This document shows, piece by piece, positions 27,101 through 36,579 of a stretch of DNA of 64,000 bases. Source of the stretch: Sphingobacterium sp. R2 (GTDB taxonomy: Bacteria > Bacteroidota > Bacteroidia > Sphingobacteriales > Sphingobacteriaceae); NCBI RefSeq assembly GCF_040760075.1, contig NZ_CP142884.1:5146001-5210000 (forward strand), in the 5' to 3' direction. The position numbers and the translations under genes are program-made. The notes under the pieces are model-generated. The model searched no databases. It saw only the letters and a program-made list of their open reading frames with translations, and had not been told where the DNA came from. How positions within the stretch are numbered: position 1 is the stretch's first letter; each line of letters begins with the position of its first letter.

Positions 27101-30100
27101 CATCATTGCCCAACATTAAATTAAGTTTAAAACCAGCATTTTCATGTTCTCTTTTCACCGTAGCAAACTGTGCAAGTCCAGCACTGTTTTGCATCGTCTC
27201 CCTAAAACGCTGCTCTACATTTGCCTTGATATCCTCTATCGACCATACTTTCTCCCGAAAATCTAAACTTGGTTTATAATCATACAGATCCAGCCGGATA
27301 AGATTACCATCCCAGCTTTTTTGCTTTTGATAGTTTTTATAGATGCTATATTGATAGCCGCCCTCAATTTCAAACCGGCCAATTTTCGCTGTATCCACCA
27401 TAAGCGTACCTATTTTGGACACACCATTATACATTTCTGTTCTTGGAAATGGCCCTGCCATCAGCGGAATGGGAACCTGTTTCTGCAACCTATTATTGTA
27501 AACGCTTCGCTGTACCGGATTGAGGTAATAGAGATCTCCAGCAGTTTGGATATATGCTGGTCGCTCGATCAGCACATTACTATTGGGTAATTGCCAGGCT
27601 CCAAAATTGTTGGTCACGGTGATCAACTGTCGTTTCAATTCGGCCACTTCTTTATCGAAAAGCTTACTCTGTTGCTCTTTTGGCAATCGAAGAACCGAAA
27701 TATGGCCTTTTCTCCGTGCTTTGTCGGGGTAATCAAAACCAATCGTATCTCGTGAAGCATTAAAGGAAACAATGACCTTTTTTCCCTTTTCAACATAATA
27801 CCCCTCTACCCGAATGTCACGATCCTTGGTTCTAAACCTAAAATCATGCTGCCCTGGAGCAACCTCAAAAATAGTAGGATTATTTTGCTGATCTTGCTTA
27901 GCATAGGTCAGTACGCCGTCTATCCAAACCAGATGAATCCCTTGTACAGCACCGTTTACTACAATGTAAGGGGATACCTGACTCTTAACGGCATTGAGCG
28001 GAAGAGACTCCTGAAAATAGACGTCTGGATTTAAAAACTGATAAAAGGGCATTGTATCCAACTGCATTACTTTAGACCATTTCTCATAATCTTGCAGCGC
28101 TCCCTGATAAACTTTTTCATCATCATCCAAACTAACATGAAGGTTTTGCCCGACCGCCGCCCTGCGCATCAGCCCGCCGACGGTAATTTTTGGCGACCCG
28201 GCTGACTTAAACTTTGAGGTAAAACCATAGGCTGTAATATCGACATCTTTCAAGGGTTTGCCCTTCTTATCCGTAACAAAAAATTCGAACAAAGCCTTCT
28301 GCCCCGGATATACTGTCGTGGCGGTATTAACTTCCAAATTTAAATTTTTCTCCACATAGGGCAATTCCTCACGAATAACTTTGGATTTTCCTCCAAAAAG
28401 GTAGGTGATCTCCAAGCTGTACCCCTCTTTTCCACGAGCTAAAAATGCGCGATTCAATTCGGTTTCATAGCCTGCAGCAATCATACGACCACCACGATGA
28501 ACTTGATACCAAAATGGAATACTAGCAGGGTTGCCGACATGCAATAGTACCGAATCTACAGTGCGGTAAAATTGATAATTTAGTTGGACCTGCTGTTGTT
28601 CCTCCAGATCAACACTTTTACTAAAACCATTCGATTTGACAACAAGTTTTTTGGCCTGCCAAGGTATTGAAACCAGATTTGGTAAGCTTAAATTTTCAGC
28701 CTTCAGCACTTCATCATGTTCTCCAAATATCTTGAGCTCAGCAGATGCTGGTTGCTCAATGCCCTTTTCCACATAGTTCAGCGATGCTTGTCCATCTTTG
28801 ACCGTAACACGGATTTCCTTTTCGCGGTTGAGCCTACGGAGATCAAGGCTTCGCGCTATTCTTTCATTATCCGAACTTAAATAAGTACCAATAACGCGAA
28901 AGGAAATACCAATGTCAGGCGGAAAAATTGAATCCGGTAATACAATCTCCTTTTCTGCCACATCTGCAAGCGAAACACTTCTTTTCCATAATGTATCTGG
29001 AATAAAATTGACCTTATTGGCTTTTAAAGTATGTATCAAAACTGGACTAGCCACCACCTGTAAATCGACTTTCCCATCGTATATGGGCATATCATTTTCA
29101 TTTACTGCTTTAAGTTTCAGCCGCACGCTGTCTCCTTTGGCATAATCTGTCTTTTCAGAAGTCATAGTAAAGCTCAGACTTTTTAGCTCATAGTCTTCAT
29201 ATCGGAAATGCTGTCGATGCAAGACTAGTTTGGTTTTCGGAGATTCCAAAGAAATCCAATAATTTCTATCCAGAGTAAGGCCCAACCCCTTCAAATCAAA
29301 TGCGAAGTTATACATGCCCGGACGATAAGGCGCTAGGCGAGCCAAAATGGTATCCTTCGCATAACCATATCCTCCCGTTAGACGTACGACGATAGAATCA
29401 CGGTAAGGTTTCCATTTTGTTTTCTCCAGATACGCTTTAAATTTAACTTGCTCATTTGGTTTATACATCGGTTTATTAAAAACCATAAAGCTTTCTGTAC
29501 CACCAGTTTCTTTTTTATGAAAGATCCGCTGAATTTTCAACCGAGTTCTGAGCCAGCGGTTGCTGATTTTTTTCCATAATAACACCTTATCTTTATAGGG
29601 CCAGACCCTTTCTACAGTCAGATAATGATAGACACCCTGATGTTCAATACTGACGATATCGTCAGTATTTGCATTGGCAGCTGTATAATAATGGAACTTT
29701 TTATCGAGTGACATGCGACGTCCGTTCACTTTTACCTGCGCATCTTTTATAATCGTTCCCAAAGAATCGTATAGACAAATCGCAAAAGCTTTCGCAGGAA
29801 TAATTTTGACATATAGGTTATCGCTGATCAACTCCCGATACATGAGATCTGTTCCATTAGCGCGGACCTCTACATAGTTACCACGTGGTAACACCGGATT
29901 TGAGTCTCCAACCTTATATTTTACAATAAAATCGCTGAGCATGGCTTCATCGAATTTTCTTCCATCCAAATGAATCTTTTTTAAAATCTCAGGGCTTAGC
30001 TTATAAATATAATAGTCAGCAGAACCGCGTGGACTATCGAATAAGCTCGATTGTCCACAAAGTACAGAAGCATACAACACAGCTAAAAAGCATACTACAA

Positions 30101-30116
30101 ATGATTTCCATTTCAT
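24117..30116 (-). CDS. Alpha-2-macroglobulin family protein with an inserted SusC-type plug module
   Basis: A 1999-residue secreted protein (signal peptide about 1-21). Residues about 205-320 hold an MG2-type domain (FNKPMYKPNEQVKFKAYLEK). Further beta-sandwich domains run to about 1100. At about 1125-1205 there is a carboxypeptidase-regulatory-like domain, and at about 1209-1315 a TonB-dependent receptor plug segment (ELDEVIVMGYGVQKRQSLTA, then ILVDGLPFEG and ALYGARAANGVVMVQLK) like those opening SusC proteins. The macroglobulin core domain follows (about 1335-1370, TDAQGRAHFEATYPDDITNW) and then the thioester region with CNEQ near 1550, and a receptor-binding-like C-terminus. The thioester would let it trap proteases or targets covalently, as in bacterial A2M proteins; the plug sits where a bait region would be expected. 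Family members of about 1500-2000 residues are common in Bacteroidota. Function of the plug insertion is inference. Confidence 0.9.
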   Translation of the reverse strand: MKWKSFVVCFLAVLYASVLCGQSSLFDSPRGSADYYIYKLSPEILKKIHLDGRKFDEAMLSDFIVKYKVGDSNPVLPRGNYVEVRANGTDLMYRELISDNLYVKIIPAKAFAICLYDSLGTIIKDAQVKVNGRRMSLDKKFHYYTAANANTDDIVSIEHQGVYHYLTVERVWPYKDKVLLWKKISNRWLRTRLKIQRIFHKKETGGTESFMVFNKPMYKPNEQVKFKAYLEKTKWKPYRDSIVVRLTGGYGYAKDTILARLAPYRPGMYNFAFDLKGLGLTLDRNYWISLESPKTKLVLHRQHFRYEDYELKSLSFTMTSEKTDYAKGDSVRLKLKAVNENDMPIYDGKVDLQVVASPVLIHTLKANKVNFIPDTLWKRSVSLADVAEKEIVLPDSIFPPDIGISFRVIGTYLSSDNERIARSLDLRRLNREKEIRVTVKDGQASLNYVEKGIEQPASAELKIFGEHDEVLKAENLSLPNLVSIPWQAKKLVVKSNGFSKSVDLEEQQQVQLNYQFYRTVDSVLLHVGNPASIPFWYQVHRGGRMIAAGYETELNRAFLARGKEGYSLEITYLFGGKSKVIREELPYVEKNLNLEVNTATTVYPGQKALFEFFVTDKKGKPLKDVDITAYGFTSKFKSAGSPKITVGGLMRRAAVGQNLHVSLDDDEKVYQGALQDYEKWSKVMQLDTMPFYQFLNPDVYFQESLPLNAVKSQVSPYIVVNGAVQGIHLVWIDGVLTYAKQDQQNNPTIFEVAPGQHDFRFRTKDRDIRVEGYYVEKGKKVIVSFNASRDTIGFDYPDKARRKGHISVLRLPKEQQSKLFDKEVAELKRQLITVTNNFGAWQLPNSNVLIERPAYIQTAGDLYYLNPVQRSVYNNRLQKQVPIPLMAGPFPRTEMYNGVSKIGTLMVDTAKIGRFEIEGGYQYSIYKNYQKQKSWDGNLIRLDLYDYKPSLDFREKVWSIEDIKANVEQRFRETMQNSAGLAQFATVKREHENAGFKLNLMLGNDASQKSIRPTLIFIEPTNVAERMYFRLFYGGHRTFGDLPVGDVTLHIVQDDSTSFSLPVKLKAHGMNYLKLDSIQWSKTSQAARLAYKLVRDEIILRTVDNPLRDAIQAAQENDLQSLKINRDDFSARRESSTAARILVYDGDTPLIGTKVLDRETKKQYFTSFDGSLEIELSNNKNTVLEIVALGYNTATVKVSSGKDYFVELKPSENELDEVIVMGYGVQKRQSLTAAVQSIDARMDGVTTAMLQGAVAGIRIRGAASPSPSDKPLILVDGLPFEGDISSIDPASIASFNVIKDQSMLALYGARAANGVVMVQLKAGTAAVVKGAADMPYLESGNTMRVNFHDDAFWQPKLTTDAQGRAHFEATYPDDITNWRTFFIAKGGENFADMKELNVKSFKAVSAHLATPRFAIRGDQFTAMGRVVNYVSDSLQLARTINNGLTTQEAKLNIAKSYRDRISVIANQGDSIQLSYSIGMSNGYFDGEKRSIPIFEKGLEQHEGDFKVLNGAAEYVLKTSPALGEITFHAEANSLEFLQREIESIDRYKFLCNEQMASKLSALLSKKVLTKLIGKPFTEDKKIRDLLKELQKNKNANQGWGWWNKSETVTWISNYVIGVLLDAREAGYQVEIDTESYAEREKALLKSSLASLDFLLDKDQLHGAKENLFSSVLYLLRLDPKTDYKNYFFEIDTKLKSKTIKDKLLKYLLISKLGLKDSHAADTILKYASKTILGGLYWTSGTTTDQKGRFFMRPTETNTENTLLAYHVLRSIGGHDSDLENIRNYFFAQRQQNQWYNIYESSRIIRSILPDLLKEGESFQAPVMVINGKRITTFPYTQSFKSDEQIKVRKEGTGPGFVTAYQHFWNPDPAVEKEKGLAVTTRFKDNGATVAALKEGKPVKLEASVTLTGEAEYVQIEVPIPAGCSYETKTNGYYRIEAHREHFKDRVVIFCNKLGKGTHTFEIELLPRYTGTYTVNPAKAELMYFPTYYGNEKMKEIVVE

Positions 30117-30423
30117 ATTTAGATACTGGCTAAATTCTTTTAAAAATAAATAAAATTAACTAAACCCAAGCACTAGATTCTTTCATCCAGTACTTCAACT
30201 TTTGTGCAGGGATGTTGAGAATATCATTATTCCATAAATGAAGAAAAATACAACTTCAACCGCTCTTTAATCGAAGCTACAACTTCAGTGTCTGAAGAAA
30301 AATCAACAGCGGCCGAACGGGGGCAGCGATTATGCTGACAAACTATTGTCACTCATTGGATTGATCTTTGTGCATATCCCTATGGGAAGTAGGATCAAAT
30401 TTTTAAATCATAATCAAAAAAAA
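30117..30423. other. Divergent region between the macroglobulin and DinB genes
   Basis: 307 bases. It must contain both promoters. I see no clear -33/-7 pair, hairpin or small gene. An in-frame extension of the DinB gene back to 30346 exists but is unlikely to be translated. Confidence 0.3.
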
Positions 30424-30921
30424 ATGAATACGTTACAACAATTAAAAGCAGAGTTAGCGAATGAGTATCAAATTACAAGAAACTTTATCGCACTTTTTCC
30501 GGTTGGAAAGAATGAGTATGCACCACATCAGAAAAGTATGAAAATGATGCGTCTGGCAACTCACATAGTCGAGGTTTTTGAATGGCCAAGTACCGTTTTA
30601 AAAACCTCAGAACTTGATTTTGCCAAAGTTCCTTACGTCCCTACAAGCCTAGCGACATCCGAAGATCTTTTAAAAAAATTGGACGAAGCATACCAAGCGG
30701 GAATAGACGCCTTAGAAAAAGCGCAAGAGTTAGACTTGGCCGGAAACTGGGCAATTAAAAATGACGGCCATATATTGGCAAGTTGGAGCAAATATGAAGC
30801 GATTCGCCACGCATTAAATCAGATCACACATCACAGAGCACAATTAGGCGTGTATTATAGGCTCAACGATATTCCTTTACCAGCGAGTTATGGCCCCTCT
30901 GCGGATTCGCAGAATTTTTAG
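30424..30921 (+). CDS. DinB-family (YfiT/DinB four-helix) protein
   Basis: The ATG at 30424, after an A-rich leader, gives a 165-residue protein. The longer frame from 30346 adds 26 non-conserved residues. It has the helical-bundle layout of DinB proteins with the metal-binding histidines in ATHIVEVFEWP (near residue 48) and the second set in NQITHHRAQLGVYYRL (near 140), where HHRAQLGVYYR is diagnostic. Members bind a divalent metal and some use thiol cofactors in detoxification or transferase reactions; this one's substrate is unknown. It stands alone with a terminator just after. Confidence 0.9.
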   Translation: MNTLQQLKAELANEYQITRNFIALFPVGKNEYAPHQKSMKMMRLATHIVEVFEWPSTVLKTSELDFAKVPYVPTSLATSEDLLKKLDEAYQAGIDALEKAQELDLAGNWAIKNDGHILASWSKYEAIRHALNQITHHRAQLGVYYRLNDIPLPASYGPSADSQNF

Positions 30922-30940
30922 GCCAAAAGTGGGTTGACCA

Positions 30941-30978
30941 AACCTACACTTTCATCCAAAAAAGTGTAGGTTTTCCTC
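30941..30978 (+). terminator. Terminator of the DinB gene
   Basis: The 12-bp perfect stem AACCTACACTTT/AAAGTGTAGGTT (30941-30952, 30961-30972) has an 8-base loop and a T/C-rich tail. The rest of the gap to the SusD gene holds one minus-strand terminator and no gene that I can support. Confidence 0.85.
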
Positions 30979-31261
30979 AAAAATTCCAGTCTTCAAGCGG
31001 AGCATTACACCGCAACGTTAAACATACTATCTTCTCCCTTATTATCGTCTAGCATAAACATAAAATTTAACAAGCACTTTTTCTTCGCAAAATGATTATC
31101 CTCCACCTGTAAGACGGACGAGCCTATATTAATTCTGCTCGCAATATTCGGGCTACAATAATAGTAGGGCAATCCCAAAACGGATGATCTTGCGGTAATG
31201 GCTATTGATCAAATACATTAACATAAACATCAGTAATGTTAAACGACAATAGCATTATCCT

Positions 31262-31302
31262 AAAAAAAGGCAATGAGCTGATTCGAGCATCAGCCCATTG
31301 CC
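31262..31302 (-). terminator. Terminator of the susCD transcript
   Basis: GGCAATG-A-GCTGAT pairs with ATCAGC-C-CATTGCC (31269-31302, one mismatch). On the minus strand the stem is followed by seven T residues (A-run 31262-31268). It lies 54 bases past the SusD stop. Confidence 0.85.
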
Positions 31303-31355
31303 TGCAAATAGGGTCTTTCACCCCCCACAATAAACGTTTAATCCGCAAAAAAATA

Positions 31356-33068
31356 CTATTTATAGCCCATATTTTGTTTCAGGTTGTCACCGTCTTTATT
31401 GTTCAGCTGAATTTCACTTAAGGGGATAGGTAATAAAGCATTATAATCCTGAAAACCAGTTGTTATCTTATTTGCAGGTCCCGCATCCCCATTGCGTAAA
31501 ATCCGTTCTTTCAGTTTATTGGTTCGGACTAAAGTCATCCGACGGTTCTCTTCTGAAATCAGTTCTCTGGCGCGTTCATCTAAGATAAAATCTACCGTCA
31601 AATCACTTGAGGCCACTTTACCTAACTGATTATTACCAGACTCTGCGCGTGCTGCTTTAAATGATCGATCACGCAGCTTATTGATATCCTCCGCCGCACC
31701 GGCTGCATTTCCCTGCCGCAACCGAGCTTCTGCACGCAGCAAATAGGTTTCTCCAAATCTCATGACTGGCCAGTCTTTCACCAGCGCATAACCAAAATCA
31801 TCGAGTGGATCATAACCACCCCATTTCGTTGGAAATGGATACCAGACTTCCAAACTATCGGTACGGAAAGGAACGACCTTATCTCCGGTTTTAATGACGA
31901 TGTTTTTAGTTCCTGCACCTTTTGCAACCCGATAACCATCCGCATCAACACCAATTTCTGCGCTGAAATTCGGACGATTATAATTGGTTGTCCTGCGTAT
32001 ATTGAAATTGCTATTCCGGATATCGCCTTTCAGCCCTTTCCATACCGTATATTTCATAAAATTACTCAACCGTAAACGGCCATTTCCTCTTCCGCCCAGC
32101 GAATCAGCATTGACCATACCGTCCCATTTGTGGTAAGCCGGCTGCCATACCCGGCGCTGCTGTGGGTTATCTATTGTACCGCCATTAACCTCTCGGTTAT
32201 ACTCCAACTCAAAAGTCCAGATGGCCTCGGTATTTCCCTGCCTACGGCGCATGTTTCCCTGACGAAACATATCCCTAAAGTAATCACCACCTTCGGCCAG
32301 GTATTTGCCATAACGTGCCTCAATCAACTTATAGTTACCACCATTGATAATAGCGGTTGCCATCGTTTCAGCTTGTGCAAAATAGCTTGCGTCACGCATA
32401 CCAATACGTAAAAAAGCTTCTGCAGCAAGCTGTCTCGCCATATCCTTATTGATTCGGCTAGCTGTACTCGCTGTAGCAAGATCAGGAAGTTCTTTCACGG
32501 CATAATTCAAATCATCGGCGATAACCTTGTCAATTTCAGCAACAGCGGTTCGTGTATAATTAAATGAAGGCACTTTAATGGAGCTGGTCAACAGAGGTAC
32601 ATCTCCCCACAAAGTAACCAGCATATTATAGGCGTATGCGCGAAAAAATCGTGCCTCAGCGGCGGCCTTCGGATTGCTATCGCCTACTCCGTCAATGATG
32701 AGGTTGGCATTATTAATAAATGCATAGCATTTTTCCCACAAGAAACTTACGCCTCCATTTTCTGAATTGAGATCGGCATATTGGTAAAAAGGATTCTCAA
32801 CCCCCTCTGTCGATCCAGCACTCGCAATATCCGTCCCGATCTGCCAACAGGAAAGAAATCCTTGCCTGCCACTGTAGCCCCAAAGCTGGGCAAAGTTATA
32901 ATGTAAACCCAGCAACCTGTTCTCCACTGTCGTCGGATCAACATTCGTTGCATCGTAATTAGAATATGGTTTCTCGTCCAAATAGCCTTTACCACAAGAG
33001 CTGGCTCCTACGGATAACAAAGCCAATATGGAAAATAAGGTGGTATAATTGTTAATCGTCTTTTTCAT
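31356..33068 (-). CDS. SusD/RagB-family glycan-binding lipoprotein
   Basis: This 570-residue protein has a lipoprotein signal (ALLSVGASSC, Cys near residue 25). The SusD pattern follows: an N-terminal SusD-like part with AEARFFRAYAYNMLVTLWGDVPLL near residue 140-165 (the TPR helix signature) and a C-terminal RagB/SusD part with FGETYLLRAEARLRQGNAAGAA near residue 440 and ending NPGY-type NLKQNMGYK. It sits on the outer leaflet of the outer membrane, capping the SusC channel, and binds oligosaccharides. It is 39 bases downstream of susC on the same strand, as a canonical pair. The ligand glycan is unknown. Confidence 0.96.
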   Translation of the reverse strand: MKKTINNYTTLFSILALLSVGASSCGKGYLDEKPYSNYDATNVDPTTVENRLLGLHYNFAQLWGYSGRQGFLSCWQIGTDIASAGSTEGVENPFYQYADLNSENGGVSFLWEKCYAFINNANLIIDGVGDSNPKAAAEARFFRAYAYNMLVTLWGDVPLLTSSIKVPSFNYTRTAVAEIDKVIADDLNYAVKELPDLATASTASRINKDMARQLAAEAFLRIGMRDASYFAQAETMATAIINGGNYKLIEARYGKYLAEGGDYFRDMFRQGNMRRRQGNTEAIWTFELEYNREVNGGTIDNPQQRRVWQPAYHKWDGMVNADSLGGRGNGRLRLSNFMKYTVWKGLKGDIRNSNFNIRRTTNYNRPNFSAEIGVDADGYRVAKGAGTKNIVIKTGDKVVPFRTDSLEVWYPFPTKWGGYDPLDDFGYALVKDWPVMRFGETYLLRAEARLRQGNAAGAAEDINKLRDRSFKAARAESGNNQLGKVASSDLTVDFILDERARELISEENRRMTLVRTNKLKERILRNGDAGPANKITTGFQDYNALLPIPLSEIQLNNKDGDNLKQNMGYK

Positions 33069-33107
33069 GTGTATGTAATTGATTTTTGAAAAATAAATGT
33101 CTAAGCA

Positions 33108-36100
33108 TTAAAAACTAAGGTTAATGCCTAAAACATACGTCCTCACCATTGGATAATTGATATTGTCATCTGTAGAACCGCGTCCGATATCCCGAGCCTC
33201 CGGATCCCATCCCAGCCAATTGGTCCAGGTATACAGATTTCGACCGCTTGCATATACTGTCAGCCCCTGAACACCAATTTTTTCCACAAGTGGTTGTGGC
33301 ATTGTATAGCTTAAGGTTACATCTTTCAAACGGGTGAAACTGGCATTGGAAGGAAAGCCATATCCATGAACATTGGAATGATTCCCCAGCGAACGCCATT
33401 CATTACTTTTATTTTCCGGCGTCCAATATCCGAGGGCCGCAGGTGTGCTTCGACGTCCCATCTCGTCCGAGGCAGCACCAATTTGCGGATTATTAAGCAA
33501 TACACCTTGGACCGTATTGAGAAAAACGTTTAAGGTAAATGCTTTATAAGTAAACGTATTGGTTAAACCTGCAGTCCATTTCGGTGTCGTCTGTCCAAGA
33601 ACAGATCGATCACCGTCATCAATCTTTCCATCGGCATTTAGATCGGCCAATTTAAGGTCGCCCGCTTGCGCAGCATCATCCCATCCTTTGTTCGCTCCCG
33701 ACGCGATCTCTTCCTCCTGCCAGATACCCACTTTTGTATAATCATAGATGACTCCGATGGGCTGTCCAATAAACCACCGATTGCCCAAGTCGTCTTTCCC
33801 GTTGCCATATACATCCGTGATCTTATTTTTATTACGCGAAAAAACCACTGTACTCGACCAGTTAAATTGATCTTTTACGATATTTTTAGTGTTTAAAGTC
33901 AGGTCGATGCCTTTATTCTCAATTTTGCCAATATTCGAATATACTGAGGCAAAACCTGTTAGATTGGGTAGACGTTGTTGAAGAAGTAGATCATAGGTAT
34001 TGGATTTGTATACGTCAATACTACCTGAGATCCGATTATTGAATAATCCAAAGTCAACACCGGTATTGAACCCTTTCGTCTTTTCCCATTGCAGATTATC
34101 ATTACCCATCATGGTTCGGATAGTTAAGGCCGTATTTGACAAGCCATTCATCGCTATAGGATACGAATTCATTAAAAATTGAGTCTGATAAATACCGATT
34201 GCCTCATTACCCGAAAGACCATAAGAAATACGCCATTTTAAATTATTGACAATATGTTTGGCATTTTGCATAAAGGATTCGTTATGCAAATTCCACGCTG
34301 CTGCTGCGGATGGAAAAGTACCATACTTGTTGTTTCTGCCGAAAACGGATGCACCATCCCGGCGAACGGTAAAGGTCATCATATAACGACTATCGTACGC
34401 ATAATTTAAACGGCCCATTTGTGAGATCGAACGGTATAAATCTGCCTGTGAAGAAACCTTTTGCGTTGAAGCCGCCCCTAGATTTCCCCAACCAAGTGCA
34501 TCATTGGGAAAAACCTCGCCCGTTGCAATTGCCTGTTGCCAATATTTGCTTTTTGCCGCATATAGCCCGGTAAAGTCAATATGGTGCTTACCAAAATCTT
34601 TGGTATAGGTCAATATATTTTCTAACGTATAAGTCTGTGTTTCATTATTGGTTATGCGTCCAAAACCAGCAAAATTATATACCGACTCACCTTCGTATAC
34701 ATTGTTTCTAACCGGCACAAAGGAGTAACCTGCATTCAACTTATATTTCAACCCTGTCAATGGTTTGTACAATTCACCAAAATTCAAATCGGCATAGCCA
34801 TTCAGGCTAATGTTAAATTGACGGCGCTGTGGATCTAAGGTTGTTGGCAACAAAGGGTTGGACCAGAGTTGCTCCGAGTACATCGGGTATTGTGTTAAAG
34901 AGCCATCCTCATTATACATTCTGGCGTAGGGACTCATTGCCGCAGCTTGCAACAAATTAGCCCGTCCACCATCTCTATTGTGTGCAACGATAAAGGAGGA
35001 CGTACCCACCGAAAGGTATTTGGTGGCCTTAAAATCGGTATTTGTACGGAACGAATAACGCTTGTAATTGTAACCCAACAAAACTCCTTTTTCATTTAAA
35101 TAATCGCCCGACACAAAATATTTGGCATTTTCACTACCGCCCGATAAACTGACATTGTGGTTTTGTATGACGCCTGTCTGCGTAACCGCATCCAGCCAAT
35201 CCGTCGTTACGCCATTCTTATAATTGTCATACTCGTATTGATTGCGCACCGGACCGCCATTGTACAAACTCGTATTGGTGATACGGGCATATTCCGCATA
35301 ACGCTTTAACAGTTCCTCGCCAGATACAGGTTCGAGGATGTGCGCTATATTTTCTACCCCGCCATAGCCACTGTACCGAATGGACGGTTTACCGGTTGTT
35401 CCTCTCTTTGTGGTAATCAATATCACACCGTTCGAACCATTTACACCATAAATAGCCACAGCGGAAGGATCTTTCAGGATTTCGACGGATTCAATGTCAT
35501 TGGGATTGATATCATTAATAGAGCCATCCGTACGAGACAATGGTATGCCATCTACTACAATGTAAGGTTGGGAATTTGCATTAATTGAATTTCTTCCTCT
35601 TACCTGCACCGAGGGCGCATCACCAGGAATCGATGATGCCTGAGATACCGTCACATTAGACACCGCACCCTGAATGGCCTGCATGACATTGTTGACAGGG
35701 ATCTTTGATAGACGGTCTTTAGGAACTGAAGCGACCGAACCGGTTATATCCGATCGTTTCTGACTACCATAGCCCACCACCACAAGCTCTTCCAGAACAT
35801 TTTCTGCAGGTACAAGTGCAACGTCCAGATTGGCCTGCTGCCCTATGGTGATCTGCTTCTCTTTAAAACCAACGGAGGTGATGATTAAGGTACTACCTGG
35901 GGATGCCTGAATTGAAAAATTCCCCTGTCCATTAGTTTGCACAGTTTCCGCACCGCCTTTTACGCGAATCGTAACACCTGCAATTCCCTTGCCCGAGGTA
36001 TCTTTAACAACCCCTTTCACATTTGCACTTTGCCCGTAACTGGATAGGGCTATCAGAAAAAGGCTGTTCAATAAAATGCCCTTTTTTGAATATCGATTAT

Positions 36101-36116
36101 AATAATGTTTTAACAT
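33108..36116 (-). CDS. SusC/RagA-family TonB-linked outer-membrane transporter
   Basis: This 1002-residue protein has a signal peptide (about 1-28), a carboxypeptidase-regulatory-like domain (about 30-110, GVTIRVKGG), the TonB-box/plug region (ELVVVGYGSQKRSDITGS near 113, and VQVRGRNSINANSQPYIVVDGIP near 165-190, KDPSAVAIYGVNGSNGVILITTK) and a 22-strand barrel ending in an aromatic residue (LGINLSF). Length is normal for SusC (about 1000). It imports oligosaccharides into the periplasm with SusD. Its own promoter is in the region upstream, after the terminator of the enzyme operon. Confidence 0.97.
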   Translation of the reverse strand: MLKHYYNRYSKKGILLNSLFLIALSSYGQSANVKGVVKDTSGKGIAGVTIRVKGGAETVQTNGQGNFSIQASPGSTLIITSVGFKEKQITIGQQANLDVALVPAENVLEELVVVGYGSQKRSDITGSVASVPKDRLSKIPVNNVMQAIQGAVSNVTVSQASSIPGDAPSVQVRGRNSINANSQPYIVVDGIPLSRTDGSINDINPNDIESVEILKDPSAVAIYGVNGSNGVILITTKRGTTGKPSIRYSGYGGVENIAHILEPVSGEELLKRYAEYARITNTSLYNGGPVRNQYEYDNYKNGVTTDWLDAVTQTGVIQNHNVSLSGGSENAKYFVSGDYLNEKGVLLGYNYKRYSFRTNTDFKATKYLSVGTSSFIVAHNRDGGRANLLQAAAMSPYARMYNEDGSLTQYPMYSEQLWSNPLLPTTLDPQRRQFNISLNGYADLNFGELYKPLTGLKYKLNAGYSFVPVRNNVYEGESVYNFAGFGRITNNETQTYTLENILTYTKDFGKHHIDFTGLYAAKSKYWQQAIATGEVFPNDALGWGNLGAASTQKVSSQADLYRSISQMGRLNYAYDSRYMMTFTVRRDGASVFGRNNKYGTFPSAAAAWNLHNESFMQNAKHIVNNLKWRISYGLSGNEAIGIYQTQFLMNSYPIAMNGLSNTALTIRTMMGNDNLQWEKTKGFNTGVDFGLFNNRISGSIDVYKSNTYDLLLQQRLPNLTGFASVYSNIGKIENKGIDLTLNTKNIVKDQFNWSSTVVFSRNKNKITDVYGNGKDDLGNRWFIGQPIGVIYDYTKVGIWQEEEIASGANKGWDDAAQAGDLKLADLNADGKIDDGDRSVLGQTTPKWTAGLTNTFTYKAFTLNVFLNTVQGVLLNNPQIGAASDEMGRRSTPAALGYWTPENKSNEWRSLGNHSNVHGYGFPSNASFTRLKDVTLSYTMPQPLVEKIGVQGLTVYASGRNLYTWTNWLGWDPEARDIGRGSTDDNINYPMVRTYVLGINLSF

Positions 36117-36524
36117 AATTTATTAATAAATGATTTGGTTAGTTTTTCATATTCTTAATGATTCTGGAATAAACCTAGCAATGCCAGAATATTCAATGCA
36201 TACGCTTCTCAAGTTGAATTCATAGCTTGTCGTTTATAATTGGTGTCCTTGTTTCCTTCAAAAAATAGTGCGCAAATCTTAGAAGAAAACAAGTGAATAA
36301 TTCCGCCCAAAATTGTTTTGAGCACAAGACAAAATTACCTTTGAAGCCAGATTTTGGTGTTCGATTTTAGTTCAATTGAGTTGAAATTCGCTTCAAAATG
36401 CTGAAAAATCAATATTAAACAATAATAAGCCACTTCATGACAGTGCGATAGTCTAAACAGCCAGGCTTAAAAAGCCACGTTCAATCGAGCAACACAGGTG
36501 ATAAGGATATCCTTCTTTGACCAC
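36117..36524. other. Upstream region of susC
   Basis: 408 bases between the SusC start and the terminator of the enzyme operon. The susC promoter and the binding site for the hybrid sensor-regulator should be here. A minus-strand TAAGATTTG around 36275 is one base away from TAnnTTTG. I see no clear repeat. Confidence 0.35.
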
Positions 36525-36554
36525 AAAAAAGGGTTGCCATTTTTTTGGCAACCC
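36525..36554 (-). terminator. Terminator of the PUL enzyme operon
   Basis: The 9-bp stem GGGTTGCCA/TGGCAACCC (36531-36539, 36546-36554) has a 6-base T loop. On the minus strand it is followed by six T residues (A-run 36525-36530), 26 bases after the end of the DUF2264 gene. Confidence 0.9.
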
Positions 36555-36579
36555 TGGTACACTTTACAGCTACTACTTG

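Noticed and set aside
31236..31421. Short open frame on the plus strand between the DinB and SusD genes.
   Set aside because: It covers the terminator of the susCD transcript and the antisense of the SusD C-terminus, with no coding pattern.
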